Below, piece after piece: positions 1 through 13,488 of a DNA stretch of 64,000 nt. Both the position numbers and the translations under genes were made by a program. The first letter of the stretch is position 1, and each line of letters starts with the position of its first letter. Source of the DNA: Rapana venosa (taxonomy: Eukaryota; Mollusca; Gastropoda; Neogastropoda; Muricidae); NCBI GenBank assembly GCA_028751875.1, contig CM054155.1, positions 3,941,020 to 4,005,019 of the forward strand, written 5' to 3'. Below the pieces are notes generated by a model. The model made no database searches, had not been told where the DNA came from, and saw only the letters and a program-made list of their open reading frames with translations.

Positions 1-299
1 GTGCTTTTTTTCATCCAGTTCCCATGTGTATGCAGTTTTGTACATTTTGTCATGTGTTCCCACCCGCAACAATGGCCTACTCTTCTGAAAAGCGGAATGG
101 GTTTTAACATGTGTGCAAGATGTTTTGCATGCGTTCACACATGGGGTCAGTTTATACAACAGTCTCATCTGAAGGACTCTGGGGGAAAGTGGAGTCAGCA
201 CGACGTTAACTCAGAGGAAAAATCCTCTTGACCGAGAATCAAACCTGGGTCAGCAGATCACGAATACATCACTCTAACCACCAGGCTATCCCGTGCCCC
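1..299 (-). repeat. tRNA-derived SINE, family 1 (window-truncated copy)
   Basis: Read on the minus strand it starts with gggatagcctggtggttag (A box) and has a B-box-like ggtttgattctc about 45 nt on. The ~200-nt body ends in gtacaaaactgcatacacat...tggatg. It matches the copies at 1608-1935, 413-617, 62615-62800 and 35021-35101. The 3' end runs off the window. Confidence 0.8.
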
Positions 300-412
300 C
301 AAGGTAGCTAGCTGCCTTCTGACTTCAGGGATGATGTATAACACAACAGCAGTGTGCATGGGGTTGTTTTTTTTAAAAAAAAGTCATCTACCACACACAA
401 TTTTAACATGTA

Positions 413-617
413 GGTAGGCGTTATGTGCATGTTTGTAAATGGGACCTCGGTTTATACTTATAGTCTCACCCAAAGGACTATTGGGGGAGGGGAGGGGAGT
501 CAGGACCCATGTTACACTCCAGGGAAAATCCCTCAAACAGGCATCCCAGAGGTGGCTCAAGCCCACTTCATCAGATAAGGAGCTCAAGGCTCTAACCACT
601 AGGCAATGCCACACCCT
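413..617 (-). repeat. SINE family 1, diverged head-half copy
   Basis: It shares the tRNA-like head (gtggttagagccttgagctc on the minus strand) and the 'cctcggtttata...agtctcacccaaaggact' block with the copy at 1608-1935. It is more diverged and lacks the 3' half. Confidence 0.65.
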
Positions 618-746
618 CATTTCAACTATAAAAAAAAAATTAAATAAAGAAAAGAGAATTCATATGAAGCACATTATGTGTAAAATATTCAATTTTATTA
701 ACAGTTTGTTATAGTCAGTGATTTATATTTTGCCGAAAACTCGTTT

Positions 747-1465
747 TTAACCTCTTAACTGCCCAGTGCAAGTGCACCCTATATGCCGGGGAATAAAATT
801 CTTATGTACCACTGCTATGTTCATATCCCTCTTACTCAGAAACTACCACATGAATATTCCTGATAGTCTGCCTAATGACAGTATATATATCGTAGATTGC
901 TTGGAGGCAAACTCAAATTAGTTAGCATGATATTTCACTGCGAAAATATATTTAAAATGTAAAAAAATTGACCAAAAATACGATTTCTTTATCACCACTG
1001 TCATTCTGAGTACTCCCGATCTCAATAACGTCAAACATAAGTCTAGGCCAAATCTCATTCTTTTTTTTTTAAATGCACGATCAGCTGATTCATACACGAT
1101 CATTTTCATTACTGTTAGGTAAATCTACAGTTTTATTTGCCAATTTTACAGCTGTGTAAAGTTATTTATGCCTTCAACAAGAAGTGTCAGCCATTTTGAA
1201 CACGAACTTCCAAAACAGTCATGCATAAAAACACAAAATACGAGCTAAAAAACGATCGTTTTTGCTACGGGTTTTTGCAGCTGAATGTTGCCAAGCAACA
1301 GGAGAGTGACCTCCATTAAGTTTGGAGTTCTTTCCGTTTAACTGTAGTCAAGGAAGCAGGCTTGTTTACTTCGGTTCGACACCCCGGAAATTTTACGGGT
1401 TGTTGGCCTATAGGGTTCACGTTTAGCCCCGGAAAATTTCCGGGGTAAGGCAGTCTAGTGGTTAA
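747..1465. mobile_element. piggyBac-like non-autonomous element (MITE), copy A
   Basis: 719 bp bounded by TTAA on both sides. The ends are imperfect inverted repeats: TTAACCTCTTAACTGCCC at the left against TTAACCACTAGACTGCCT as the complement of the right end. A second copy with near-identical sequence lies at 24911-25714. An inner inverted repeat (ccccggaaattt / aaatttccgggg type) sits near the right end. No transposase is encoded. TTAA duplications with short inverted repeats are the mark of the piggyBac superfamily; the assignment is by structure only. Confidence 0.75.
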
Positions 1466-1607
1466 ATAGTTGTATTTTAGTTTTGCTGTCAAGAATCTGT
1501 CCATAGCAAGTGATATCATGAGTGTTCAGTTTCAGAAAATTGATACATAATGATTCACATTTTTTGTTCAACAGTGTGCGTGTGTGTTTATATTTTTAAT
1601 TCTTTTA

Positions 1608-1935
1608 TATTGAGGATAATGGAATAAGCATTTGTGTGCTTTTTTACATCCAGTCCCCGTGTGTATGCAGTTTTGTAAATTTGTCATCTGTTCCCACTGG
1701 CACAGAATGGCCTACTCTTATGAAAAGCGGAACAGGATTTAATGTGTGCGCAAGATGTTCTGCAGGTGTTCGCATACTGGGCCTCGGTTTATAGTCTCAT
1801 CCGAAGGACTTTTTGGGGAGAGTGGAGTCTGCACTGATGTTAACTCCAGGGGAAAATATTCCCTTCAACGGGAATTGAACCCGGGTCATCAGATTGCGAG
1901 CACAGTGTTCGAACCACTAGGCTATCCCATCGTGC
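1608..1935 (-). repeat. SINE family 1, near full-length copy (~328 bp)
   Basis: Minus strand: head gatagcctagtggttcgaac (A box), gacccgggttcaattcccg (B box), then a body with 'agtccttcggatgagactataaaccgaggcc' in pieces, and a 3' end 'ggactggatgtaaaaaagcac...cttattccattatcctcaata'. It is the best reference copy of the family here. Confidence 0.82.
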
Positions 1936-2094
1936 GTGCACGTGTGTGTGTGAAGTTTACATTTCTAAACAGTAAATAATAACTACACATAATGTTTCTT
2001 TTAAAGAGGTCAAATTTTATGTGTATTGGATGTTTGACACATGTATGTCCATGCTGAAAGTGTGGTTTTATCTCAAATTTACACATTTGTTTAT

Positions 2095-2138
2095 GCGCAC
2101 ACACACGCGCGCGCACGCACGCACGCACACACACACAC

Positions 2139-2174
<36 letters not shown>
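2095..2174. repeat. (CA)n / (GCAC)n microsatellite
   Basis: Alternating CA with CG-containing units, purine-pyrimidine alternation over about 80 bp. Open frames across it (His-Thr or Cys-Val runs) are not genes. Confidence 0.95.
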
Positions 2175-2175
<1 letters not shown>

Positions 2176-2337
2176 ACTGATCTCTCACCCAAAGTCTGCA
2201 TATGGACAGCAGTTTTTTTCTTTATTTCCTCTGTTGCTAGGATTTCAATGCTGATGGAAGTACAGGATGCAGACACTGATGATCTCCTAATGACACTGAG
2301 TCCTTATGTACAACAGGTCTAACGGAACCAAGGACAC

Positions 2338-2362
2338 GTCACATCACATCACATCACATCAC
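2338..2362. repeat. (CACAT)n pentamer repeat
   Basis: Five tandem CACAT units. Confidence 0.9.
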
Positions 2363-4719
2363 ATGGAGCCAGGCAGCCAGTGGCAAACAGAAAAGGAACG
2401 CCCACACACCAGCGTACGTCCTCTCCTCTTTTGGCAGGGGAACACAACAAAGCCAAAACAGACAGGCGGGGAGTGAATGTCGTCGACAGCAGTGTGAACA
2501 AGACGAAAAGCAGCATCTTGTCTTTACCAATGATACAATAAAATAGGTTTCAAAAAATGTTTCAGGCACAGAAAAGGAAGAAAAAGTAGTGCACGGAAGT
2601 TCAAGCTGCGCTTCTTTCCTTAACCTACCTCTCACCCCACTAAAGTTAAAATGTGCATCTATTACGCAACAGACTCTGAAATGGTTGATAGGTCTGTCTG
2701 CACATGTACACACACAATGTGGATTAATCCAAACACTGACTTCACTTGTATATTGTTGTACCGTATTATATAGTGTTTATGTAAGGTTGGGTTTTATCCC
2801 TTCTCATAACTACAGTAGATTTCACTGCATGAGATTCAGGTTGCCCTTCCTGAGAGAACACATTACCACTGTAGGCCACCAAGCTTTTGGTTCTCTTTCC
2901 CTTGTGTGTGTGTGACTGCCTACTTTCCAACTGGCTTTTCCACCAGCATTTTTGTTCCAAAGCCAACTCTTTATGTGTCCGATCTCTCCATGATATGATG
3001 AAGAATATGGTTACAAATCCGCAAGGACTGCTGACAGCAGGAGTTGAGACTGAATTCACAAAAGTCTACATGTTTCAGATAGGGGTTCATTTGGGGAAAG
3101 ATATAAATATACAAAGAGGCGACAGAAAGATACAAAAAATGTCTTCTTTTTTTTTTACAATCACATTGACCACGAAGTCTCCAAAGACAGACAGAGACAA
3201 GTGACCAGATCCAGTGTGGAAAAAAAAGGAAAATTTCCCTAAAACTGGACTCCATCGACACTGACGACAACAAGACATCAACACACGTTCATCACAGCAA
3301 AAATCAGAAAGATTTCAAAGTGTACTTTACAAAATTTGTCATCACTGCCGAAGACCGTTTTAAATCACATCATGTGGCTCAAAACTGCAATTTTAATCGA
3401 ACAAAAAAATCGTGACTATGAATCTGTTTTTTAAACTCATTTAAAATGAGTTTTTGTTTTAAAAAAAAAAAAAAAAAGAAAGAAAAAATGCTAGGGAAGG
3501 AGGTTTCTTTTTTCATTAAATTTCTTTTCTGGAATTTCAAAAGCACCAAAAAGAAAGTAAGTTTCTCAGGGACTTCTATTTCTTTTTCAAACATCTATTA
3601 GCATGAAGAGAACATGACATTACTTCCCTATTCCTGGACAAACATTGCAGAACTGACCTGTGTCTGTGACACAGAAAACAAACCTGTACATTATTGCATG
3701 AATGTGACATACCGCTATGAAAACACACTCACACACGCACTCATATTTATTTTATATACCATGCATCTTCAAAGATAATATATCACCCACAAAATTATGA
3801 TTACATCTTCAGTTTCAAATTTTAAAAAAACAACAAATCATAACCAAGAAACACAAACCATATCATTTTTCATGACACAAAAAAAGAGATGTGTATGAAA
3901 CGGGGGGTAAAACTGGTGTGTACTTATTGCATACAAACTTCTTTTGCATAAAGGTCACAGAAAAAGAGCTGGTCACTAAAAGCACTGTCAATAAATAACA
4001 GTAGTTTTGTTTCTGCTGAAAGTCTATTTGATGATAATGCAGCAATAAACACAACTTGCACTATGAATAATTGGCCATGTCTAGTTCCCCCTTCTTTAAG
4101 GCCATGATGATGTCACATAGAGATGTTACTTTCTCTGTTTTCACAGTTCTGGTGGTCCCACTTCATAATTAACAAACGGAAACTTCAATCACCATTAGGC
4201 ATTACTGTGTTTTTCCTACCTGTTGTTATCTAGTCACACATCTGGTTGGGGTGTCACAATATACTATCTAGCTTTGGTCACATTTTTCTACCTGTCCAAA
4301 AGCCATGAAGTACTTTCCCAAATGTTACATCTTGCTGGCTTTAACATGTCAATAACAGCTGAAGAAAGATGAACATTCACCTAGAAACACTCAGTATGAG
4401 ACTGAACCATGTCAAAAGGGGGGGAGGGGAACCCACCGTCTCCTACAAAGACCGGGACCTAACACTGATCAGTGTGCAGGAACCTACCTAGCACACCTGA
4501 GGGAGAGAAGAAGAAGCATCATGGAAAAATGAAAAGATGTGATAGCATCATATAGCAGAGAATGATGAAAAGCCGGCAGTGTCAGGCTAAGGCTACACAT
4601 TTATTTATGAAGACAGACGATCTTCTGTTCTCAGCATCGGCAATAATCTCATGGTCCAGTCACTAGTCTACACTACACACAAGCCAAGCATGCTAACAAA
4701 AACAAAATTATACTTAGAC

Positions 4720-4721
<2 letters not shown>

Positions 4722-4778
<57 letters not shown>
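4722..4778. repeat. (TC)n microsatellite
   Basis: About 28 uninterrupted TC units followed by a short CA tract. Confidence 0.97.
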
Positions 4779-4781
<3 letters not shown>

Positions 4782-7700
4782 CACACACACTATTTTTGTT
4801 ACAAAGCATCAACACTGTTTCCAGAGTGCTTTTTGAAAAGAACATTTCTTGCTTTAACTGTTCTATTTCAGAGCTTTTGAGACAAGTTGTAAGAAAATTA
4901 GAGCATGAAAAAGATAAACGCCAGCAGAAGTATGGTTTTACAGCTTCTTACAGCAAGTTTTCCTAAAATGCCCACGCTGACTATTTGATTCCACCTTGGT
5001 TGTGTTAGCATGTGGAGTGTCGAGCATCAGCCTGAAATTTTGCGTAGATTTTATTAACTGGCATTGTTAAAAATATTTTGGGCCGAACTGATGGCTGTGA
5101 CTCTACCACAATGATACAAAGTGTCCCGACATCTATGTGTTGGTCCAACTTGAGTTCACTTGATGAGAGATGGACAGGTCATGCTCATTTACCAGCACAA
5201 AAATCCAAGTATGATGTAATATTGATAAAATGGACATGAAAGGGATTCTTGCATTTCATAAGGATATCACTTTTACCTCACCATCTGCAAACTCTTAGTA
5301 AAAACATGCAGTGATGACTGACAACATCTGTTTTGATTACGATCGCCACACACTTTCTGGCTCCCACGAGTAAAATAACGCAAGAGCTATGGAGAATGAC
5401 AAGTACAAAAACACAGAGTATAGTGGGTGAGTGTGAGAGAACAACTGCAAAAATGATGTTGAGGAAATGAAACTATGTCTCTACATACGCATGTTTCTGA
5501 AATAGTTTGCTCTGAAGAACATTCTGCACGAATGCCAGCAAGAAAAGCTATGTCACGCCATCTTCCACACACACACACACACACCCCATCAGAATCACAC
5601 CTCTCTTCCTGGACGACCACAGAAAGACTCTAAGAGTATGACTGTATCTTCTTGTACAAGGGATTCTCCTAGCTGAAAGTTGGAATGCTCTCCCTTGTAA
5701 TGTTTGTGCTTGCAATGCAGCTCAAGTCTTCCCCCTCTGTGTTGTCGTTAAGTTAGTTTGCCAGTCAGCCTGGGTTTCCTACTCCAAAGTGTTCCATGGG
5801 ACACTTCTCTTGTTGGCAACGGCTCTTGACATGTGCTACACACTGCTGCTTATGGAACCTCATATCATCACATCCAAAAGACTAACACCCTGACCACAAC
5901 AAAAACATCTGATGGCATAGGGGGAGATGAATCTTGCTTGTGGCCTAACTTACCCCCCCTATCTCTTGCTTCTTTGCTAAGTGTACCACATCTGGGCCAA
6001 CCTGGGGTGTTTGTTTTTTCTCATGAGTCTGTTCCTTTCTTAAGTCACTAGACAATTTCTTATTTCAGTCTTTGATAAGTAAATATTGGGTAGATACACC
6101 AGCAGTGTACAGTTCTTTCTTTCCCCTAAATCCATTAAAAAAACCCAAACCAACCAAAAACCCAAACATTCCTGATACAACGACACTAACCAGTTCTGAG
6201 AAGCATCGTACATGAGAAGATGACAGACGACAGAATGACTGGCCGCTTTACAAAGAGTGAAAATGATCCAATTCAACACAACGGAACATCAGCACCATTT
6301 TTTCCCTGGTTTGCAGAGACAGGCATGACAAAGGCAAACACGAAACACACACACACTTCCTACAGTACAGGCACTCCTTAAAAGACTGACAGCATACACA
6401 CACACACACACACACAGAATTCAGAAATGCAAACAGTAGTAAGTCATAACATGTTTACACAGCTAATATCTTAAACCGCACAATTTATCAACAACTCTTC
6501 ATGATAAAAGAAAAAAAAGCCAACAGGGAACAAAACAGTTGGCACAAATTCCAAAAATGAATACATGTGATCTAAGCTCAAAGATACGTATGGTTTGAAT
6601 AAAATAATAATAATGATTTTAAAAAAACAGCAGTACCATGTTCACTTACAGACTGGCACCATAGATCTGTCATTCCCTGCTGGATTCATTCGAAGAAGAT
6701 TGTTTTTTCAAAAATAAAAATGTGTAAAAAGCTTGTGTCGGGATCATGCATATGTGTTGACCAGCCACAGGGCAAAAGCTACACACACTCCTAAGCTAAA
6801 CGGAATCAGCCAACCACATCAACACCAACACCAACAACAAAAAGAACTCCCACACAATATAGACACGGTTTATGGACAAAGCACACACACGCACACACAA
6901 ACACTGGTCCACTCAGGTTTTTTATTTAAAAAAAAAAAAAAAAAGGTCACCTCCCTCCCTTGCCTTCCTGCAAGTAGACAGGGAGGGAGTGACTGTGTGT
7001 GGCACAGGGTCCACACACAACACCTGCAGTGAACGCCCAACACCACCATCATCTCTTCCAGCTGTAGCAAAGAGAGACCACTTGGCCTCATGAGTCATTC
7101 ACTGCAGGGGTAAAGGGCCTTTGATTCTCGGAGCTGCTAGAGGAGGAAGTGATTTTTTCTCATGTGCCTGTCTTCCCTAACACATCATCCACTTTTGTCA
7201 TGTGCCTGTTTTTCCTAACCTTATTGTCCACATCATTTTTCTTGACCAATCTCACCCTTCCATTGTTCCCAGTGACGAAAAAGAGTTTGGTGAGTTCTGG
7301 GTTAGCTGGTTGGCGAAAATGGTGCTTCTTTTCTTTATCTCTGGCTTTTACCACACCTTTCCCTTCAAGTCCTGACCTACTTCTTATCCAGTATAAGGAA
7401 CAAAGTGTTCATCATACGGAACTTTTTACTTTACATAAAACAAAACTATTTGAATATAACAAACAATACCAATCACAAAAAAAAAACATTGCCACTCAAT
7501 TCTTCAAATAATAACAAAGCACATGCATCCACACCCATGTTTACCTCATGAATACGTTGCTGTCAGACCAATTACACTTTTTTCCTTATTTTCAGAAAGT
7601 AGCAACATAATTTTAATCAACAGAGAGAGAGAGAAAAAAAGCAATATCTTGGTATCTAAATTCTTTGGTGGTCAATATTTGTCATTTGTACCCTGTTTCC

Positions 7701-8040
7701 TTGACAATTTAATTAAACAAATGCATGAAGATAATTGCCTTTTTTTTTTTTAAAGGCTTTCACTTTCTTCCTTGAGCAAAGGTGTATGAAAGTGTTCATT
7801 TAGACATGTGTGAATAGACTGGCTACAAGCGACTGACCAATTCTATCCTGTAGTCTGGCAGTCTGGAGTGATTCCATCTCCAGCTTGTTATGGTAGAGTA
7901 AGATCAGTACCAGTGTACAAAGCCTAAAGATTTGTTGTGGTTATCTTACACTATTGCTCTTGTGCCTTTGTAGAAGAATTTGCTGATATGCATACTCTTC
8001 CTTGGAGAAAAAACAAGGGGGTTGCTTTGCAACCACTGAG

Positions 8041-8357
8041 ACATCTGATATAAAAAGGAGGTAAAGGAGTCCCATAACCTATAAGGTCGTAGGGGAGCGA
8101 GGCGTCAGAGACCTCACTTCTCTAGGGCCAGCATATTGAGGGCGGCGCCCATCTCCTCTCCCTCGCTGCTTTACCTTCCCTGACCCTAAAGAGGGCAGGT
8201 ACCCATTTACAGCTGGGTGAACTGGGGGAACTGTACTGAAGCCAAGGCGCGCAAACGGTCACCCATCCAACTGGTAACCACGCTCGACGCTGCTTAACTT
8301 GGCTGGGGGAAAGCGAGTGCTCCGACCACTGAGCTATCCCGTCCCCACATCTGATAT
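8041..8357 (-). mobile_element. Composite tRNA/5S-rRNA SINE with 11-bp target-site duplication
   Basis: The identical 11-mer acatctgatat flanks the element at 8041-8051 and 8347-8357. Read on the minus strand the insert begins ggggacgggatagctcag, with tRNA A box tagctcagtggtcggagc (8319-8336). It runs at once into a 45-nt block (8300-8256) close to the middle of 5S rRNA: aagttaagcagcgtcgagc, then ggttaccagttggatgggtg and accg. The body follows (cccagctgtaaatgggtacc), then a short tail. No tRNA B box is evident, so the 5S control region may take its place. A worn second copy is at 42790-43025. Confidence 0.85.
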
Positions 8358-9207
8358 GGCTGCGGAAAAAAACCAACCTGCAGATATTTGGACAGACCCT
8401 GTTGGACGCCTTACACACAATGTACATAAATACCCTCTTTCTCAGGATTCGTGTCTCTTCTCAGTTCCCTTCAGTGACTGACAGATGAAAAAACGACTTC
8501 AAAAGACAAGTGAGTTAGCACAGAGCTCTGCGGACTCTGCACCTCCACCATGCCATCTTCAGACAGGCAGACAACCTTGTCAATGTGTCTGTCAGGCAGC
8601 TGGGGATAAACCCCTCGACTAATCTAGAGCTCTAGAAAATGAGCACAGGTACAGATCAGCCTTGACCATCAATTGGTGAGCATTGTTAAAAGCACTGAAA
8701 GGCAGTGTCTTAGAAAAGAAATAAAGAAAACACTTGGAAAGGGCAAAACTACTGTCCTTGATGTGCGGGGTGGGGTATATAAGTCCAACAAAAAATTAAT
8801 TTTAAAAAAGATAAATACTTGTAACTTAAAATTCATGAGCAATATGTTGTGCTTCTGTAAACATTGAGCCTGTGAAGTAACTGAGCTTTAAGATAAAGAC
8901 ACATTTCTAACATTTACTCTCTTCCTACCCATCCCCTTAAAAAAATATTTTTTTAAAGGATTTGGATTTGACTTAAGTTTCTGTCATCATTCATACCTTC
9001 TTCCATCATTCTGGAAAAAAGGTTTTTAAAAAAAAAAAGGGGGGGGGGGGAGGGAGGGGTGGCGCAATAAAAAGAGTGCAAAGGACTAAGAATATTACAC
9101 TCTGTCCTCTCTCTTCCCGTTTTCTGTCACCTCCACAGTTTAACGAACCTAATTCAATGTTCTGACAATACTGGCAATGATAATAACCCTATACCGCTTT
9201 TTGAATG

Positions 9208-9211
<4 letters not shown>

Positions 9212-9244
<33 letters not shown>
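9212..9244. repeat. (CA)n microsatellite
   Basis: About 16 CA units. Confidence 0.95.
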
Positions 9245-11433
9245 GTATCAAGTTTTAAGAACACTTCTGACTAATTTCAGTAAAATGGAAACACAGTGCT
9301 GCAAAAGACCTCATAACTTAAAAAAACAAATAAAAACCTACTTCCACTCGGAGACAAAACTCAACAAACCAAACTGATACCAATGTTAACCAAAAACAGA
9401 AACATGCTGCTTGCAATTATTCAAGATCCAAAGAACATTTACTATCAAGAGTTGAACTGGAAGACCAGGAGGGAAAAAAAAGGAAGAAAGTGCACATTCC
9501 AACAAGAAGAAAAAGTTATTCTGAAACAAAAGTCAGGAGGCACTGTGTTCCGTAAAATCCGTTAAGTAAAAGACCAGGATGACAGATGTGACGATGTTGA
9601 CTTTGTACAAGCTGTCTTGACGTGAGAAGAGTTTGCGGTGCCAACAGTTATAGAATCAGTGCAGCAACATCAACAAAACTGTACAGACTGGAACCAACCA
9701 TTTTTTAAAATTAAAAATTAAAAACAAAAACCTATGAATTAGAAGCAAAATAAAACAACTCAATGAACCAACACCAAAAAAAGTGTGTAACTAAAAAATC
9801 GCAGATGCGGAGAAATAAATACAAAGAAAAACAGACAAAAGCTACGCATGACTCCATGTATTATTGCACTAACCAGCACTTCCAGACTATGCAGATTTCT
9901 GACGTAAGTACACACGTCTTAATCCTCCCTCCCTCCCTCCCCCACCCCATCCCCGTTTTCCCCCCCCATCCCTCTCTCCCTGTCCTGACCGCCTGCCCAC
10001 CAGCTTCATCAGCACGCTTTTTGCAGACCACAAACTCCTGGCTGTGAACTTGACAGAATATGTACAGCTGCACCAAATATACACCTATAGAATTATGTAG
10101 CATCACAAAACATGGGGTCAGGTCACCATTCCTGCTTTGCCGGACTGACCCACAGCAGAGGAAAGAGAGAGAGACTGGTGAACAGAAAGGACTCGGCATG
10201 TCTGTTCACTCTGCCGCAGTTACTGCATCCAATCTGCTCCCACGCACAACTTTTGACGTCCCCTTTCCACAACTACCATCATTGTCAACTTTGCCGCCCC
10301 ACCACCACCCCACCCTTCCCCCTAGTTTTTTTCTAGAAGAGTTATTTTCTTTTAAACTTTCTGTCAGAAGAGTGCAAACTCCACAGGAGATAGCACACCG
10401 ACTCTTCCTGCACAAGAACTTCACCTCTCCGTATGAGGTCTTTTCTCTAGTGATGACTGTTGTTGCACAGGTCTCAAGGCAGGAGCTCTGTTCTCTCTGA
10501 ACTTGATCAGTGGGCCATGACCTACTGCCCTTGTGCTGAATGAAAACCTGGGAAGCCTGATTCTAGGTTGTCAAAGCACTGGGCAAGATCTTAACAGCCC
10601 ATCACGGAAATTCCTCAGCTAAGAATGCTGGGGTATTAGATGCCTTCCTGACATACTGTTTGCTAAAAACAACATCAATGTTCAAGTCACTACCAGGCTC
10701 CAATACTCCCCTCACACTGACTGTGACATTTTCAAAAATTCTGAAAAGGCAGAGGGTAAAAGTGCCACTGGTTAAATCTCTCTCCTTTTTTTAAAATAAA
10801 GTAACTGTGTCCTCCCACCCTTCTCCTTCATGTCTCTGGGATGTTCTGCAAACACGAGTGCTCGTGCACGCCCACTGATGGAGAGAGATACTCAACTACA
10901 CACGCTTATCCCTGTGATCTTAATCAAGGACAAAAAGTCATAAGTCATTTCATATTGCTTTCAAAGTAACACAGAATCTGCTCAAGCTCAAAATACAGAA
11001 AGTGTCAGCCCATGATAACTGATTCACTGATAAACTGAAACAAACAAACAAAATATAATATGTCTCTATGATATTCAAAAAAGAAAGGAAACAAATCCTT
11101 CAGAAAGAAACCAACCAAACAAATCCCTGAACAAAATCAATCCAAAAGTAACTGTAAATAAGTCCAGGTTTACACAAACCCTGAAATAACCAAAAAAGAA
11201 TGAGACTAACTGAGAAATGAACACAAACGTAGCAGAAGAACATGAATATACCTGCCAGTTTCAACAAAAATGTCATACGTCTACCACGATAAAAACCAAC
11301 CCAAGATACAACAGCTGAAAGAGAAATGCATTCACTCACTCACTTACACACTCATGCACACACTCACAAGCACCACCTTAGAGGACAGCAAGAGGCGATG
11401 GACAGGGTGTCACAGACATCATCACAGCTTAGG

Positions 11434-11438
<5 letters not shown>

Positions 11439-11472
<34 letters not shown>

Positions 11473-11491
11473 ACACACACACACACACACT
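11439..11491. repeat. (CA)n microsatellite with one TA interruption
   Basis: About 26 dinucleotide units. Confidence 0.95.
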
Positions 11492-13488
11492 GTACTAATC
11501 TGTATTATGCTCTGAAGTTGATCCAAGTCAACTACTGTGTGACTACCAATGCAGTGTAGGCAAGTGAAGTTAGCCTTGTCTGCAAGTCATCGTTCCTGTC
11601 ACAACCTTCAAACACCTGTCTTGGATTCTTCTTAGCCAACTTGAATCAAGGAATAAAAATACCCCCCCCACACCAAAAAAAAGGTGCTATATCTGGGATG
11701 TGTCCAAGGTCTGAGATGATCTTTTCTCCCAACATACTCACCTTCTTTTCACATCATTTATGAACCTGTGTTACTTAAAATTTACCACAACATTCTTCAG
11801 AAGGGGGAAGAAGCTTCAACAAAGCACCCCAGCAGGTGGTTTGGGTTGGGCGTTATTCATAATGGCTGTACGCCTCGATTCATGCTGGCTGAGAAGTCTC
11901 AAAGCTGACGTCAGTAGTTGTGGAGAAAGTGACCCTCACTGTACAATATTTTCAGCTTTTTCTTTTTTTAAATGTTCACCTCACAACAGTGACATCTGTC
12001 TGTCAGTGACAATGGGATCTACCATCTCCATCCCTCTTGCTGCTCTTTGTAGACATTCTCACAGTCTGCATCCAGACTAAAAGAAATGACACCAAAAACA
12101 AAACAACAAAAAAGAAAGGCAAGTAAGGAGACTAAAATAAATACAAGAAATTATATGCACAGAAAACAACCAAAGTAAAACAAAACAAAACAAAAACAAA
12201 AAAACTTCCAACTTGATATTCCAGACTGTTTATCTCTTGTGTGTACACAAAAATCCGACTTCTGGATATGTGAAAGGGTTTCTTTATTCCGAATAATATA
12301 TGAATCACCACTTCTGAATCACAAATTATGAAATACAAGATTGATTCCACACACAATCCATACCAGCCGCACCTTTCATCCATCAGCATCTGTCACTCAA
12401 GGCTAAGACCTTTCTTCCTTATTTACCTGGGAGTGCTGATCACGGACTCCTTGTCCATTTCAACACCAGCAGTCTTCTTCTTTCCTTTTGTCAGAAGTTC
12501 GTTAAAGGAGAGAAAAGAAAAAAACGAACACAGAAGTCTTCCTTATTTGATTTTCATCTTCTTTCAAAGTGAGTCTTCAGGGAGTAAAGAGTATTGTTTA
12601 ATTGATTTAGGTCACCTGCCTTCTTCACAGTGGAGGGGGGTGTTAGATCTGTGATGGGGGGGAGGTGTTATGTGAGGCCTTTAGGGGCAGGAGTCAGCTT
12701 CCCACTATACTCCCAGCCAATTGAAGTCGGTCTGATAAAACTCTCCATAACTTGGATGTACTAATGTAACAGCAACGTCAGGTCCTCCCCACCCCTGACC
12801 ATCAGTCACTCTGTCTGCTCACATTTTCTGGCGAAACGACGAAAAGTTCAAAATCAAGCAAACCGTGACCTCAATGTACCCTTAAGTTACCCACCCCCTC
12901 CCTCCCTCCCTCCACCCAAAGTCAAACTCTTCAAACGGAACATGTGCCAAGCTTGGCTTAAAACAAACTTTGTTCAACTTATCAACATCAAAATAAAACG
13001 CCACAAAAAAGATTTTAAAATGTTGTAGCGTAAAATGCTGAGGCACACAAAGTGACAGCAATGACATAAGAACTTAGAACAGAACATCCATTCCTTTTCA
13101 CACAGTATAAGGAGGGCATGGCAGCTGGGTAAATAAATAACCACAGCAACCCATGCCACATCTGACACACCACCACATGCATCCGCACAACCACATAACC
13201 ACACATCGGCGTCTCTCCAACAACCAAATAAAACACAAAATGCATACTGAGCTTTCTCCCCTCCCTCCCTTCTGTTAGAAAAAAAATAATAAAAAGAACA
13301 TCAATTAAAAAACACCCACTCTGTTCTTTAAGTTACAAACCAGTCTATGTTTGATCCAGAAAGCCTCACCACCACACCCCACCCCTTCCTCCCTCCCTCC
13401 CTCCCCATCCATACACCAGAAAGGGGCTCCACTCCCCCTGGAAGGGATGGACGAGAATTCCTCCAGTGCGGGGCATCCCGTGTGGTCA

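Larger units (their letters stand above)
2280..8040. other. 3' flank of LRCH: no gene seen
   Basis: AT-rich DNA with homopolymer runs, a (TC)n tract at 4722-4778 and short CA tracts near 5570 and 6395. Open frames are short, unspliced and without recognisable protein motifs. Part may be transcribed downstream sequence; no end of the transcript can be fixed. Confidence 0.6.
8358..13488. other. 3' flank or long 3' UTR of LRCH: no gene seen
   Basis: Low-complexity AT-rich DNA with (CA)n at 9212-9244 and 11439-11491, a CCCT-rich stretch at 9925-9980 and poly-A/T runs. If terminal exon B is used, the 3' UTR must lie here. The nearest clear minus-strand AATAAA downstream of the stop that I noted is near 12290, and it is not proven. 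Open frames at 10060-10500 and elsewhere show no coding features. Confidence 0.55.

Noticed and set aside
230..299. Functional tRNA gene
   Set aside because: A- and B-box-like motifs are present, but no cloverleaf; the sequence continues into a SINE body shared with other copies. The same applies to 8300-8346, 17150, 28290, 35940 and 59890.
8256..8300. Genuine 5S rRNA gene
   Set aside because: Only about 45 nt of the 5S middle is present, fused to a tRNA-like head and flanked by a target-site duplication; a SINE part.
10060..10500. 146-residue plus-strand frame
   Set aside because: No domain, low-complexity Pro/His stretch, no splice or start context; chance frame in GC-richer DNA.
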